Source of the DNA: Irregularibacter muris
GTDB taxonomy: Bacteria > Bacillota > Clostridia > Eubacteriales > Garciellaceae
Assembly: GCF_024622505.1 (NCBI RefSeq)
Contig: NZ_JANKAS010000002.1
Location: 310,001-374,000, forward strand
DNA length: 64,000 bases
Direction: 5' to 3'
Position 1 is the first letter of the stretch. Every line of letters starts with the position of its first letter. The translations under genes and the position numbers were made by a program. Positions 1 through 7,575 of the stretch are shown piece by piece. The notes below the pieces were generated by a model, which had not been told where the DNA came from, did not search any database, and was given only the letters and a program-made list of their open reading frames with translations.

Positions 1-770
1 ATAATGTTTTTTAAAAATGTTTGTCTATGTATATTGGTAATGCCCCTCTTTGAAATTCCTTCTCTATGTTCCAGTGTACCATAGCCTTTATTTTTATCAA
101 AGGCATAATAAGGCAGCTCTTTGTGATATTCATTCATCATTTCATCTCTAGTAACCTTGGCAATTATACTAGCAGCCGCTATAGAAAGAGACTTGCTATC
201 CCCTTTATTAATAGGTAATTGACTAATAGGAATATTATCACATTTCATGGCATCAATAAGTAAAAAATCTGGTTTTATTCTTAAGTCTTTTACAGCTAAG
301 GCCATGCTTACTTTAGTTGCTTGATAAATATTAATTTCATCGATTACATTAGCGTCTACAATTCCAATCCCTATATCCAATGCCTCTTCCTTAATCTGAT
401 GATAAAGTTTTTCTCTCTTTTTAATAGACAACTTCTTAGAATCATTAATAAATAAGATATTACAATCCTTAGGTAAAATTACGGCTGCACTTACCACTGG
501 CCCTGCCAAAGGCCCTCTTCCCACCTCATCTATGCCAGCTACTAGCTCATATCCCTGGGAATAACATTCTTGCTCAAACATCTTCATTTTTTCTATACGT
601 GCCAATTCATCATGATACCCAAGGAGTTCTTTGTTAAGCTTCTCCGCTAATTGTCGAACAGTTTTACGTTTATCATGCCTTAGGACACTGATTAAGCTTA
701 AATAATTATCCAAAGGAATGGATTGGATATAGGCTCTAATCTCCGACAAACTCATAGATTCAAATTTCAA
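1..770 (-). CDS. rnhB: Ribonuclease HII, 3' end cut by window edge
   Basis: Cleaves the RNA strand of RNA-DNA hybrids and removes misincorporated ribonucleotides. The reading frame stays open to base 1, giving 256 codons, and ends in a segment (KRGITNIHRQTF) typical of the extreme C-terminus, so only a few residues are missing. The hallmark AGIDEVGRGPLAGPVV with catalytic Asp and Glu, then NDSKKLS and LLIDAM, are visible. The start is taken as TTG at 770 because AAGGAG lies 9 nt upstream; an internal ATG at 755 has no such site. It lies 46 bp downstream of rbgA, the same rbgA-rnhB order as in Bacillus. Confidence 0.96.
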   Translation of the reverse strand, partial: MKFESMSLSEIRAYIQSIPLDNYLSLISVLRHDKRKTVRQLAEKLNKELLGYHDELARIEKMKMFEQECYSQGYELVAGIDEVGRGPLAGPVVSAAVILPKDCNILFINDSKKLSIKKREKLYHQIKEEALDIGIGIVDANVIDEINIYQATKVSMALAVKDLRIKPDFLLIDAMKCDNIPISQLPINKGDSKSLSIAAASIIAKVTRDEMMNEYHKELPYYAFDKNKGYGTLEHREGISKRGITNIHRQTFLKNI

Positions 771-816
771 TGTAATATTCTCCTTAAATATTTATTTTAT
801 CAAATGAAGTAAAATT

Positions 817-1674
817 CTATATTTCTACAGGATCAGGCATTTCTAAGGAAATTTTTCCTATCTTCCCCTTGCGAAATTCCTCTAACAACATTTCGGCTGT
901 TCTAGTATAATCAGGTTCTCCACCCTTTACTATATTTCCTCTTTTTGTAGCGATATCTGTAAAAACCTCTAGAGCCTCTTTATGCTTTATTTGGATTTTA
1001 TATCTATCCTCTAGTAATTTGGGATACTGTTCTGTTAAAAACTTTATTAGATTAAAAGCTAGTTCTTCCTGATCTAGTATATCATCTTTTATAGAGCCTA
1101 TCCAAGCTAGCTTAAGACCTATCTTTGGATCTTCGAATTTAGGCCAAAGTATTCCCGGCGTATCTAATAAATCTATTTTTTCACTTATTTTAATCCATTG
1201 CTTCCCTTGCGTCACACCTGGTCTATTTCCGGTTTTTGCACTTGCTCTCCCTACAACTTTATTAATAAAAGTAGATTTCCCCACATTAGGAATACCAATA
1301 ATCATACAACGTATTGGTCTATTTTTCCTTCCTTTTTGCACTAATCTATCGAGCTTTTCTTGCATTATCTTTTCTATTTTTTTTAGGACTTGATTTATTC
1401 CCTGACCGGATATGGAATTAATAAAAATATTATCTGCTTTATGCTCCTCCAAAAATGTTTGCCATTGCTTGTTTATTATTGGATCAGATAAATCAGCTTT
1501 ATTTAATACCATTAATTTTGGTTTACTACCAATTAATTCATCAACATCTGGGTTTCTACTACTAATAGGTACCCTTGCATCTATAATCTCAATAACGACA
1601 TCTACTAAAGTAAGGTTATCTTTTATTAATCTTTTGGCTTTAGCCATATGTCCTGGATACCACTGTATGTTCAT
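817..1674 (-). CDS. rbgA: Ribosome biogenesis GTPase RbgA (YlqF)
   Basis: Circularly permuted GTPase needed for late assembly of the 50S subunit. Motif order is permuted as expected: NKAD (G4) near residue 60, GIPNVGKST (G1) near 130, DTPG (G3) near 175, followed by an all-alpha C-terminal domain. The N-terminus reads MNIQWYPGHMAKAKR, matching the family start. I place the start at ATG 1674, where AGGTG sits 6 nt upstream; an in-frame GTG at 1683 would add three residues but has no good ribosome site. It lies between lepB and rnhB on the same strand. Confidence 0.96.
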   Translation of the reverse strand: MNIQWYPGHMAKAKRLIKDNLTLVDVVIEIIDARVPISSRNPDVDELIGSKPKLMVLNKADLSDPIINKQWQTFLEEHKADNIFINSISGQGINQVLKKIEKIMQEKLDRLVQKGRKNRPIRCMIIGIPNVGKSTFINKVVGRASAKTGNRPGVTQGKQWIKISEKIDLLDTPGILWPKFEDPKIGLKLAWIGSIKDDILDQEELAFNLIKFLTEQYPKLLEDRYKIQIKHKEALEVFTDIATKRGNIVKGGEPDYTRTAEMLLEEFRKGKIGKISLEMPDPVEI

Positions 1675-1689
1675 AGATTTCACCTACTC

Positions 1690-2217
1690 TTATTCAATAA
1701 TTTTCATAGCCTTTAATGGCCAGATTTTCACTATAGCTTTCCCAATAATATTTTCTTTAGTTAAGAATCCTACATCTCTGTATCGGCTATCCCGACTATT
1801 ATTTCTATTATCCCCTAACACGAAATAACTATTATTGGGAACCTTTGTCTTAGGAAAATTCTCAATTTTATTTGAAGGAATATAGGGTTCTACTACTTCC
1901 TTATCATTAATATATACAACATTATTCTTTATTTCAACTGTATCCCCATCTTTTGCGACAATTCGCTTAATGAAACTTAGGCTCAGGTCAGCAGGATACT
2001 TAAATACTATGATATCTCCATAATCTGGTTCATGGATGAGATATTCTATCTTATTAATAACTAATCTATCTTTATTTGCCAAAGTTGGGTACATTGAACT
2101 TCCCCTCACCTCAAAAGGCTCAAATAAAAAAGATTTTATAATCATAGCTATAATTCCAGCTATAATGATCGTCCTAAGCCACTCTATCCATTCATTTTTT
2201 TCAGACTTGGTTTTCAC
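1690..2217 (-). CDS. lepB: Signal peptidase I
   Basis: Membrane-bound serine protease that removes signal peptides from exported proteins. One N-terminal transmembrane segment (about residues 13-32) is followed by GSSMYPTL, carrying the catalytic Ser (Ser41 from this start), and FIKRIVAKDGD with the general-base Lys (Lys84). The GDNRNNSRDSR box is near the C-terminus. The single membrane span and 175-aa length fit Gram-positive SipS-type enzymes. The start chosen is GTG 2217, preceded by GGGGGA at 6 nt; an upstream in-frame ATG at 2241 lacks a ribosome site. The gene is separated from rplS by a terminator and a repeat element. Confidence 0.95.
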   Translation of the reverse strand: MKTKSEKNEWIEWLRTIIIAGIIAMIIKSFLFEPFEVRGSSMYPTLANKDRLVINKIEYLIHEPDYGDIIVFKYPADLSLSFIKRIVAKDGDTVEIKNNVVYINDKEVVEPYIPSNKIENFPKTKVPNNSYFVLGDNRNNSRDSRYRDVGFLTKENIIGKAIVKIWPLKAMKIIE

Positions 2218-2266
2218 TTTTCTTCCCCCTTTACAGGACATATAAAAACCAAATTTTAATATATAA

Positions 2267-2350
2267 ATAAGAAAACGGCTAACGCCGTATTTGTAAAATA
2301 GGAAAGTTTAGTCTCTTTTTACTAAGACCAACTTTCCTATATCAAAATAA
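2267..2350 (+). repeat. Interspersed double-hairpin repeat, copy C
   Basis: About 84 nt between rplS and lepB. The first hairpin uses AACGGC/GCCGT, the second ATAGGAAAGTT/AACTTTCCTAT around a variable loop, and the unit ends TATCAAAATAAG. It aligns along its length with the copies at 33331-33413 (same orientation) and 32757-32840 (inverted), with sequence changes but the same fold. It sits just beyond the rplS terminator. Function unknown. Confidence 0.7.
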
Positions 2351-2373
2351 GAAGGGACTGTAGAACAGTCCCT
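2343..2373 (-). terminator. rplS terminator
   Basis: Nine-base stem AGGGACTGT/ACAGTCCCT with a 3-nt loop overlaps the rplS stop codon. On the minus strand it is followed by a T-rich run (TCTTATTTT). Confidence 0.75.
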
Positions 2374-2713
2374 ATTTTCTCTCTTTAACTTTTGCAGCTT
2401 TTCCTACACGATCACGTAAGTAGTTAAGCTTAGCTCTTCTTACTTTTCCTTTTCTTGTTACTTCAATCTTATCAATTCTAGGAGAATGTAGTGGGAAAGT
2501 TCTTTCAACACCTACACCATAGGAAATCTTTCTTACAGTAAAGGTTTCTCTAATTCCACCATTTTGTCTCTTTAAAACAATACCTTCAAAAACTTGGATT
2601 CTCTCTCTTTTGCCTTCCACAACTTTCGCATGAACTCGTACTGTGTCACCTGCATTAAATTCTGGAATGTCATTTCTTATTTGCTGTTGTTCTATTGATT
2701 TAATGATATTCAT
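2372..2713 (-). CDS. rplS: 50S ribosomal protein L19
   Basis: Large-subunit protein at the 30S-50S interface. The 113-aa product contains the family landmarks [43 protein letters not shown] and the basic tail [23 protein letters not shown]. The length is usual. It lies downstream of trmD as in Bacillus, but it has its own strong promoter in the 110-bp gap and its own terminator, so it can be transcribed separately from the rimM-trmD pair. Confidence 0.98.
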   Translation of the reverse strand: MNIIKSIEQQQIRNDIPEFNAGDTVRVHAKVVEGKRERIQVFEGIVLKRQNGGIRETFTVRKISYGVGVERTFPLHSPRIDKIEVTRKGKVRRAKLNYLRDRVGKAAKVKERK

Positions 2714-2784
2714 TCGTGTACCTCCTTCCTTACTAGACGTTCTTATTCGACTATGAATAGAGGACCGCCCGGGATAACATTGAA
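2714..2784 (-). promoter_or_regulatory. rplS 5' leader (possible L19 autoregulatory leader)
   Basis: The transcript from the promoter at 2785-2813 would carry a leader of roughly 60 nt with CCCGGG and CTATTC/GAATAAG complementary segments before an AAGGAGGT ribosome site. Firmicutes are known to carry an L19 leader element here. I cannot confirm that the conserved fold is present. Confidence 0.35.
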
Positions 2785-2813
2785 ATTATATCATAGATAT
2801 TATAGTAATTCAA
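2785..2813 (-). promoter_or_regulatory. Sigma-A promoter of rplS
   Basis: Minus-strand TTGAAT and TATAAT are separated by exactly 17 bp, about 70 bp upstream of the rplS start. Confidence 0.7.
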
Positions 2814-2823
2814 TAAATTTAAT

Positions 2824-3549
2824 CTATTTATTGTACTTTGATAATAATATTCGATCTTCCTTATTTAAATTTAATTTATTAAATAAATCTGGTCGACGCA
2901 TTTTTGTTTTTAACAGAGCTTCTCCTCTTCGCCATTTCCGTATTTCTTCATGATTGCCTGAAAGTAATACCTCAGGCACCTTTTGATCTAAAAATTCATA
3001 AGGTCTTGTATATTGTGGAAATTCAAGCAACCCACTGGATATAGAGTCCTCAGTGGCACTATTCTCATTTCCTAGCATCCCTGGTAATAATCTAGAAAGA
3101 CAGTCAATTATAACCATGGCAGGTAGTTCTCCTCCAGTTAGAACATAATCTCCTAGGGATACCTCATGGGTTACAATTTTATCTATTATTCTTTGATCTA
3201 CCCCTTCATAGTGTCCACATAAAAAAATCACTTGAGGATATTGAGATAATTCCTCCGCTAGATTTTGATTGAAATGCTCCCCTTGGGGAGTCAAATAAAT
3301 ACATGGGGCTTTTATATCTATCTTTTCAATACTTTGATATGCATCATATATAGGCTGAGGAGTCATAACCATTCCAGGCCCTCCCCCGTAGGGATAATCA
3401 TCTGCTTTTTTATGTTTATCCCTTGAAAAGTTCCTAATATTGACAACATTTATATCAATGATATTCTTTTGTATTCCCCTTTTCATAATGCTCGTTCCTA
3501 TAAAATCATTAAACATTTCCGGGAATATTGTCAAAATATCTATTTTCAT
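2824..3549 (-). CDS. trmD: tRNA (guanine37-N1)-methyltransferase
   Basis: SPOUT-fold enzyme that uses S-adenosylmethionine to methylate G37 of tRNAs, preventing +1 frameshifts. Visible landmarks are MKIDILTIFPEMF at the N-terminus, YGGGPGMVM, LTPQGEHFNQ, LCGHYEGVDQRI and SLGDYVLTGGELPAM, which build the trefoil-knot cofactor site. The 241-aa length is normal. Its start overlaps the rimM stop by 4 bp (ATGA), indicating translational coupling with rimM. Confidence 0.98.
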   Translation of the reverse strand: MKIDILTIFPEMFNDFIGTSIMKRGIQKNIIDINVVNIRNFSRDKHKKADDYPYGGGPGMVMTPQPIYDAYQSIEKIDIKAPCIYLTPQGEHFNQNLAEELSQYPQVIFLCGHYEGVDQRIIDKIVTHEVSLGDYVLTGGELPAMVIIDCLSRLLPGMLGNENSATEDSISSGLLEFPQYTRPYEFLDQKVPEVLLSGNHEEIRKWRRGEALLKTKMRRPDLFNKLNLNKEDRILLSKYNK

Positions 3550-4055
3550 AATTCCATCAAATCCTTTGGAATATCTGCCCTAGCAATTTTACCTACTATA
3601 TCAATTTCTTTAAAAATTTCTTTCCGTGCAGGTACTAAGATTTCCTTACTGTTTCCCTTAATAACATATATATCTGTCGGCCCTGTTTGAAGTATATCTG
3701 TGATTGTTCCTATTCTTTCATTAGTTAGGGAATAAACTTCTACTCCTATTAAGTCCCTAATGAAATATTGGTCTTTTGCTAAGGCTATAGCATCCTTTCT
3801 TTCTATAGATATAAAATATCCTTTTAACTCCTCGGCTTGATTTCGATCGGTTATTTCATTAAGCGAGGCTAGAATATGATTCTTATGAATACGCACCTTA
3901 GAAATTGTCAAAGGATACCGTGCATCTTTTTTTTCGATATATACTTTATTAAGAGAATAAAATCTCTCTGGATCATCCGTTAACGGTAAAATTTTCACTT
4001 CTCCCTTTATACCATGGACATTTATAATCTTACCTACATGTAAAAAATCCTCCAC
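3546..4055 (-). CDS. rimM: 16S rRNA processing protein RimM
   Basis: Assembly factor for the head of the 30S subunit that binds S19. The N-terminal barrel begins FLHVGKIINVHGIKGEVKILP, and the C-terminal PRC-barrel half includes YFIRDLIGVEVYS and GNSKEILVPARKEI. The 169-aa length fits the family. It overlaps trmD by 4 bp. A terminator follows khpA upstream, so rimM-trmD probably starts from its own promoter in 4056-4137, which I could not place confidently. Confidence 0.96.
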   Translation of the reverse strand: MEDFLHVGKIINVHGIKGEVKILPLTDDPERFYSLNKVYIEKKDARYPLTISKVRIHKNHILASLNEITDRNQAEELKGYFISIERKDAIALAKDQYFIRDLIGVEVYSLTNERIGTITDILQTGPTDIYVIKGNSKEILVPARKEIFKEIDIVGKIARADIPKDLMEL

Positions 4056-4135
4056 TTTTTCACCTCTATTTTCAACTTCACATTTATAAGATGTTTATCT
4101 TATGGATTAATATTCTTATAAGAACTTTATTATAT

Positions 4136-4162
4136 TCAAAAAGTTAGGCCAAAGCCTAACTC
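4136..4162 (-). terminator. Terminator after khpA
   Basis: Stem GTTAGGC/GCCTAAC with a 4-nt loop, followed on the minus strand by five T residues, 6 nt past the khpA stop. Confidence 0.8.
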
Positions 4163-4167
4163 TTTTA

Positions 4168-4395
4168 TTAAATAATCTCAACAATAACTCTTTTATTTTC
4201 TTTTGTCGCAGCTGCTTTTACAACGGTACGAATAGCTTTGGCTATTCTCCCCTGCTTTCCTATGACCTTGCCCATATCTTCTGGTGCTACTTTCAACTCT
4301 AGGATTATGGACTGTTCACCCTGTACTTCATTTACAACTACAGCCTCTGGTTGGTCAACTAATGCCTTTACAATCACTTCTACTAAGTTACGCAT
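4168..4395 (-). CDS. khpA: RNA-binding KH-domain protein KhpA (YlqC)
   Basis: Small KH-domain RNA chaperone; in Gram-positives it pairs with KhpB/Jag and affects cell elongation. The single KH domain shows the nucleic-acid loop GKVIGKQGRIAKAIRT (GxxG type) in the middle of the 75-aa protein. It lies between rpsP and a terminator, closing the ylxM-ffh-rpsP-khpA transcript, the same order as in Bacillus. Confidence 0.95.
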   Translation of the reverse strand: MRNLVEVIVKALVDQPEAVVVNEVQGEQSIILELKVAPEDMGKVIGKQGRIAKAIRTVVKAAATKENKRVIVEII

Positions 4396-4424
4396 AGGTT
4401 ATCCTCCCTGAATCATTGTTGTTA

Positions 4425-4673
4425 TTATCCATTTATAATCCCGTTTTTCTTTAATAGGGATTTCACAGTATCAGATGGTTGCGCTCCATTGTTTAACCAT
4501 TTAAGTGCTTTTTCACCATCTATTTTTATTTCAACTGGTTCGGAAATGGGGTTATAATATCCTATTTCCTCTATGAATTTTCCATCTCTTGGTGCACGGG
4601 AGTCTGCAACAACAATTCTGTAGAAAGGTCTTTTTTTAGCTCCCATTCTTCTCAATCTCATTTTCACTGCCAT
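4425..4673 (-). CDS. rpsP: 30S ribosomal protein S16
   Basis: Small-subunit body protein. It begins [42 protein letters not shown], the family signature. The start is ATG 4673, 5 nt after GGAGGTGA; an in-frame GTG at 4682 lies inside that ribosome site and is not credible. The product is 82 aa, slightly short but normal for Clostridia. It lies between ffh and khpA. Confidence 0.97.
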   Translation of the reverse strand: MAVKMRLRRMGAKKRPFYRIVVADSRAPRDGKFIEEIGYYNPISEPVEIKIDGEKALKWLNNGAQPSDTVKSLLKKNGIING

Positions 4674-4706
4674 ATTTCTCACCTCCTTTAACTATTTATA
4701 TCTACA

Positions 4707-6044
4707 TTACATAAATGGAAATTTAAATCTACCCTTTTTGGATCCTTTTTCCATATTAGTAAATTGTTTCATGAGTTTCCTACTTTGTTCAAAGTTTTTA
4801 ATCAATTTATTTACATCTTGAACTTTAGTGCCACTGCCTGCAGCTATTCTTTTTCTTCTACTAGCATTAATAATACTCGGGTTGTTTCTTTCTATTTTTG
4901 TCATGGAATTTATAATAGCTTCAGCCTGTACCAGTTGATTATCATCAAATTCCAAGCCTTTTAATTTTTTATTATTCATACCAGGAACCATCCCCAAGAT
5001 ATCCCCAATGGGTCCCATGTTTTTAACTTGTTGTAACTGCTCTAAAAAATCCTCAAAAGTAAATTCTTGCGTTCTTAATCGTTTTTCTAACTCCATTGCT
5101 TTTTTTTCATCAAAATTACTTTGGGCTTTTTCTATAAGACTGAGAATATCTCCCATGCCCAATATTCTAGAAGCCATTCTATCGGGGTAAAAAGGTTCCA
5201 AGTCCGTTAGCTTCTCTCCCATTCCCACAAACTTTATAGGTTTTCCCGTAACCGCTCTAACGGATAAAGCTGCACCTCCACGAGTATCCCCATCTAATTT
5301 TGTAAGCACTACACCATCTAAACCTAATTGCTCATTGAAACTTTCCGCTACTGTCACAGCATCTTGTCCAGTCATAGCATCTACAATTAACAAGATTTCT
5401 GTAGGCTGCACAGAAGACTTTATATTCTTTAACTCATCCATTAGTTCCTCATCAATATGCAAACGCCCAGCAGTATCAATGATGACGACATCCTTTTGGT
5501 TGGCTTTTGCATATTCAACTCCTGCTTTAGCTATGTCCACAGGGGAATGATGATTGCCCATGGAGTAAACAGGAATATTTAAACTTTCTCCTACAACATG
5601 GAGCTGATCAATGGCTGCTGGTCTATAGACATCACAAGCGACTAAAAGGGGATTTTTCCCTTGTTTGGCTAGTAGTCCTCCTAATTTCCCTGAGGTTGTG
5701 GTCTTACCTGCTCCTTGTAATCCTGTCATCATTATTACTGTTGGAGGCTTACTGGAAAAAATGATTTTACTTTGGGTGCCTCCCATTAGATTGGTCATTT
5801 CTTCATTGACAATTTTTATAACTTGTTGTCCTGGCGTTAAACTTTCCATAACTTCCTGCCCTACTGCTCGTTCTTTTATTTTTGCAATAAAATCCTTAAC
5901 AACCTTATAGTTTACATCGGCTTCCAATAGGGCTAATCTAACTTCTCGTAGCGCTTCCTTTAGATCCTTTTCGTTTATCTTGCCTTTTCCTTTTAACTTT
6001 TTAAAAGTTTCCTGTAATTTCTCCGCTAATCCTTCAAAGGCCAT
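4707..6044 (-). CDS. ffh: Signal recognition particle protein Ffh
   Basis: SRP54 GTPase that binds signal sequences and 4.5S/scRNA and hands ribosomes to FtsY. The N domain is followed by the G domain (GLQGAGKTTTSGKL P-loop, DTAGRLH, TKLDGDTRGGAALS) and a methionine-rich M domain ending in GSGTKVQDVNKLIKNFEQSRKLMKQF. The start is ATG 6044 behind AGGAGGG, giving 445 aa; an in-frame TTG at 6062 overlaps the ylxM stop. Cotranscribed with ylxM. Confidence 0.98.
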   Translation of the reverse strand: MAFEGLAEKLQETFKKLKGKGKINEKDLKEALREVRLALLEADVNYKVVKDFIAKIKERAVGQEVMESLTPGQQVIKIVNEEMTNLMGGTQSKIIFSSKPPTVIMMTGLQGAGKTTTSGKLGGLLAKQGKNPLLVACDVYRPAAIDQLHVVGESLNIPVYSMGNHHSPVDIAKAGVEYAKANQKDVVIIDTAGRLHIDEELMDELKNIKSSVQPTEILLIVDAMTGQDAVTVAESFNEQLGLDGVVLTKLDGDTRGGAALSVRAVTGKPIKFVGMGEKLTDLEPFYPDRMASRILGMGDILSLIEKAQSNFDEKKAMELEKRLRTQEFTFEDFLEQLQQVKNMGPIGDILGMVPGMNNKKLKGLEFDDNQLVQAEAIINSMTKIERNNPSIINASRRKRIAAGSGTKVQDVNKLIKNFEQSRKLMKQFTNMEKGSKKGRFKFPFM

Positions 6045-6058
6045 TATAACCCTCCTGA

Positions 6059-6421
6059 TCAATCAATTAGTAGATCATTCAATACATCTTCAATACTGTT
6101 TAAAAACTTCTTTAAACTTTCCTCTTCAAAGCTTATATTTCTATTTTTATGTTCCATGATTTTATCTTTTATTTCTAAAATTTTCTTCTTTTGATTTAAA
6201 AACTTTTCCACTAATCCAAGTTTTTTCTCATAATGATTTAGTAATTTTTCTGACCTTTTTATATTATCGTAGACGGCTTGCCTAGTTATAGATAATTCTT
6301 CTGCAATTTCTCCTAGAGATAAATCCTGATTATAATATAAATCCAAAACTTTTTTCTGTTTTTCTGTTAGAAGTTCGCCATAAAAATCATATAGTAAAGA
6401 TATTTTTACTAACTCAATCAT
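6059..6421 (-). CDS. ylxM: YlxM family HTH protein, SRP operon
   Basis: UPF0122 protein with an N-terminal sigma-70 region-4-like helix-turn-helix ([39 protein letters not shown]) and a charged, probably helical C-terminus. It always sits beside ffh and has been shown in streptococci to modulate SRP. The start is taken as ATG 6421 with GGATG upstream; an ATG at 6430 is possible and adds three residues. It heads the ylxM-ffh-rpsP-khpA transcript behind a strong promoter. Confidence 0.92.
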   Translation of the reverse strand: MIELVKISLLYDFYGELLTEKQKKVLDLYYNQDLSLGEIAEELSITRQAVYDNIKRSEKLLNHYEKKLGLVEKFLNQKKKILEIKDKIMEHKNRNISFEEESLKKFLNSIEDVLNDLLID

Positions 6422-6470
6422 GTAAATCATCCTATTTTTATGTTGTAAAGGCTTTTTACTTTACAGAAGT

Positions 6471-6499
6471 ATTTTAATTGATTCTATATTATTTGTCAA
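6471..6499 (-). promoter_or_regulatory. Sigma-A promoter of ylxM-ffh operon
   Basis: Consensus TTGACA and TAAAAT separated by 17 bp on the minus strand, about 50 bp upstream of ylxM. Confidence 0.8.
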
Positions 6500-6549
6500 C
6501 CTAATAATTTTAAAAATGAGTATCTCTAAATCCAAAGATAAATTGACTA

Positions 6550-7560
6550 TTAGAACAGTGCATCTACAAACTGTTCTGCATTAAAAATCTGCAAGTCCTT
6601 CACTCCCTCTCCAACTCCTACAAATCGGACGGGTATATTTAGTTGAGATTTAATAGCCAATATCACTCCCCCTTTTGATGTTCCATCTAATTTGGTAAGT
6701 ATGAGCCCATTTACATCGCATATCTCACTAAAAAGTTTTGCTTGACTTATGGCATTTTGTCCTGTTGTAGCATCCAATACTAAAAAAGTATGACGATTAC
6801 TTTCTGGAAATTCTTTACTAATGATTCTATTAATCTTTTCTAATTCATTCATTAAATTCTTTTTATTATGAAGTCTTCCCGCCGTATCGCATATCAGTAT
6901 ATCTGTATTTCGTGCTTTTGCTGCTTGAATAGCATCGTAAATCACTGCTGCGGGGTCTGAACCCTGTTTATGTTTAATAATATCTACGCCTACCCTATTG
7001 GCCCAAATATCTAATTGTTCCACTGCCGCAGCCCTAAATGTATCCCCAGCAGCTAATAGGACGCTCTTGCCTTGGGACTTATATTGAGCAGCGAGTTTTC
7101 CAATGGATGTAGTTTTTCCTACCCCATTGACCCCTATAATAAGAATGACACAGGGATCTTCAATAGGAAATTCTTCATCCTCTTTAAGAATTTCATATAG
7201 CACTTCTTTTAATAAACTTCTTAATTCTTGGGGATCACTTATTTTATTTTTACGAACACGGGTCTTTAAATTGTCTATTATTTGGATTGTGGTTTCCATT
7301 CCTATATCTGCTGTGATAAGCACTTCTTCGATTTCCTCGTATAATTCTTCGTCAATCCCTTGGTATTGGCTAATAATTTGATCTACCTTTTCAGTAATTC
7401 CTTGCTTTGTTTTAGATAACCCCTCTTTTAATCTCGTAAAAAAGTTTGAAGGGGTTTCTTTCTCCTTCATCTCTTCACCATCTACTGCTTTTTCTTCTAC
7501 TATCTTCTCTTTTTCTTTTTCATTCTTTTTAAAATTGTTTTTAGAAAAAAACTTTTTCAT
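6550..7560 (-). CDS. ftsY: Signal recognition particle receptor FtsY
   Basis: Membrane-associated SRP receptor GTPase. A short lysine/glutamate-rich N-terminal A region (about residues 1-40) precedes the NG domain with GVNGVGKTTSIGKLA, DTFRAAAVEQL, DTAGRLHNKKNLM and TKLDGTSKGG. The 336-aa length is typical of Firmicutes. It starts 15 bp after the smc stop on the same strand, giving the conserved smc-ftsY pair, with the ylxM-ffh unit next. Confidence 0.98.
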   Translation of the reverse strand: MKKFFSKNNFKKNEKEKEKIVEEKAVDGEEMKEKETPSNFFTRLKEGLSKTKQGITEKVDQIISQYQGIDEELYEEIEEVLITADIGMETTIQIIDNLKTRVRKNKISDPQELRSLLKEVLYEILKEDEEFPIEDPCVILIIGVNGVGKTTSIGKLAAQYKSQGKSVLLAAGDTFRAAAVEQLDIWANRVGVDIIKHKQGSDPAAVIYDAIQAAKARNTDILICDTAGRLHNKKNLMNELEKINRIISKEFPESNRHTFLVLDATTGQNAISQAKLFSEICDVNGLILTKLDGTSKGGVILAIKSQLNIPVRFVGVGEGVKDLQIFNAEQFVDALF

Positions 7561-7575
7561 TGTATAATCTCCTTT

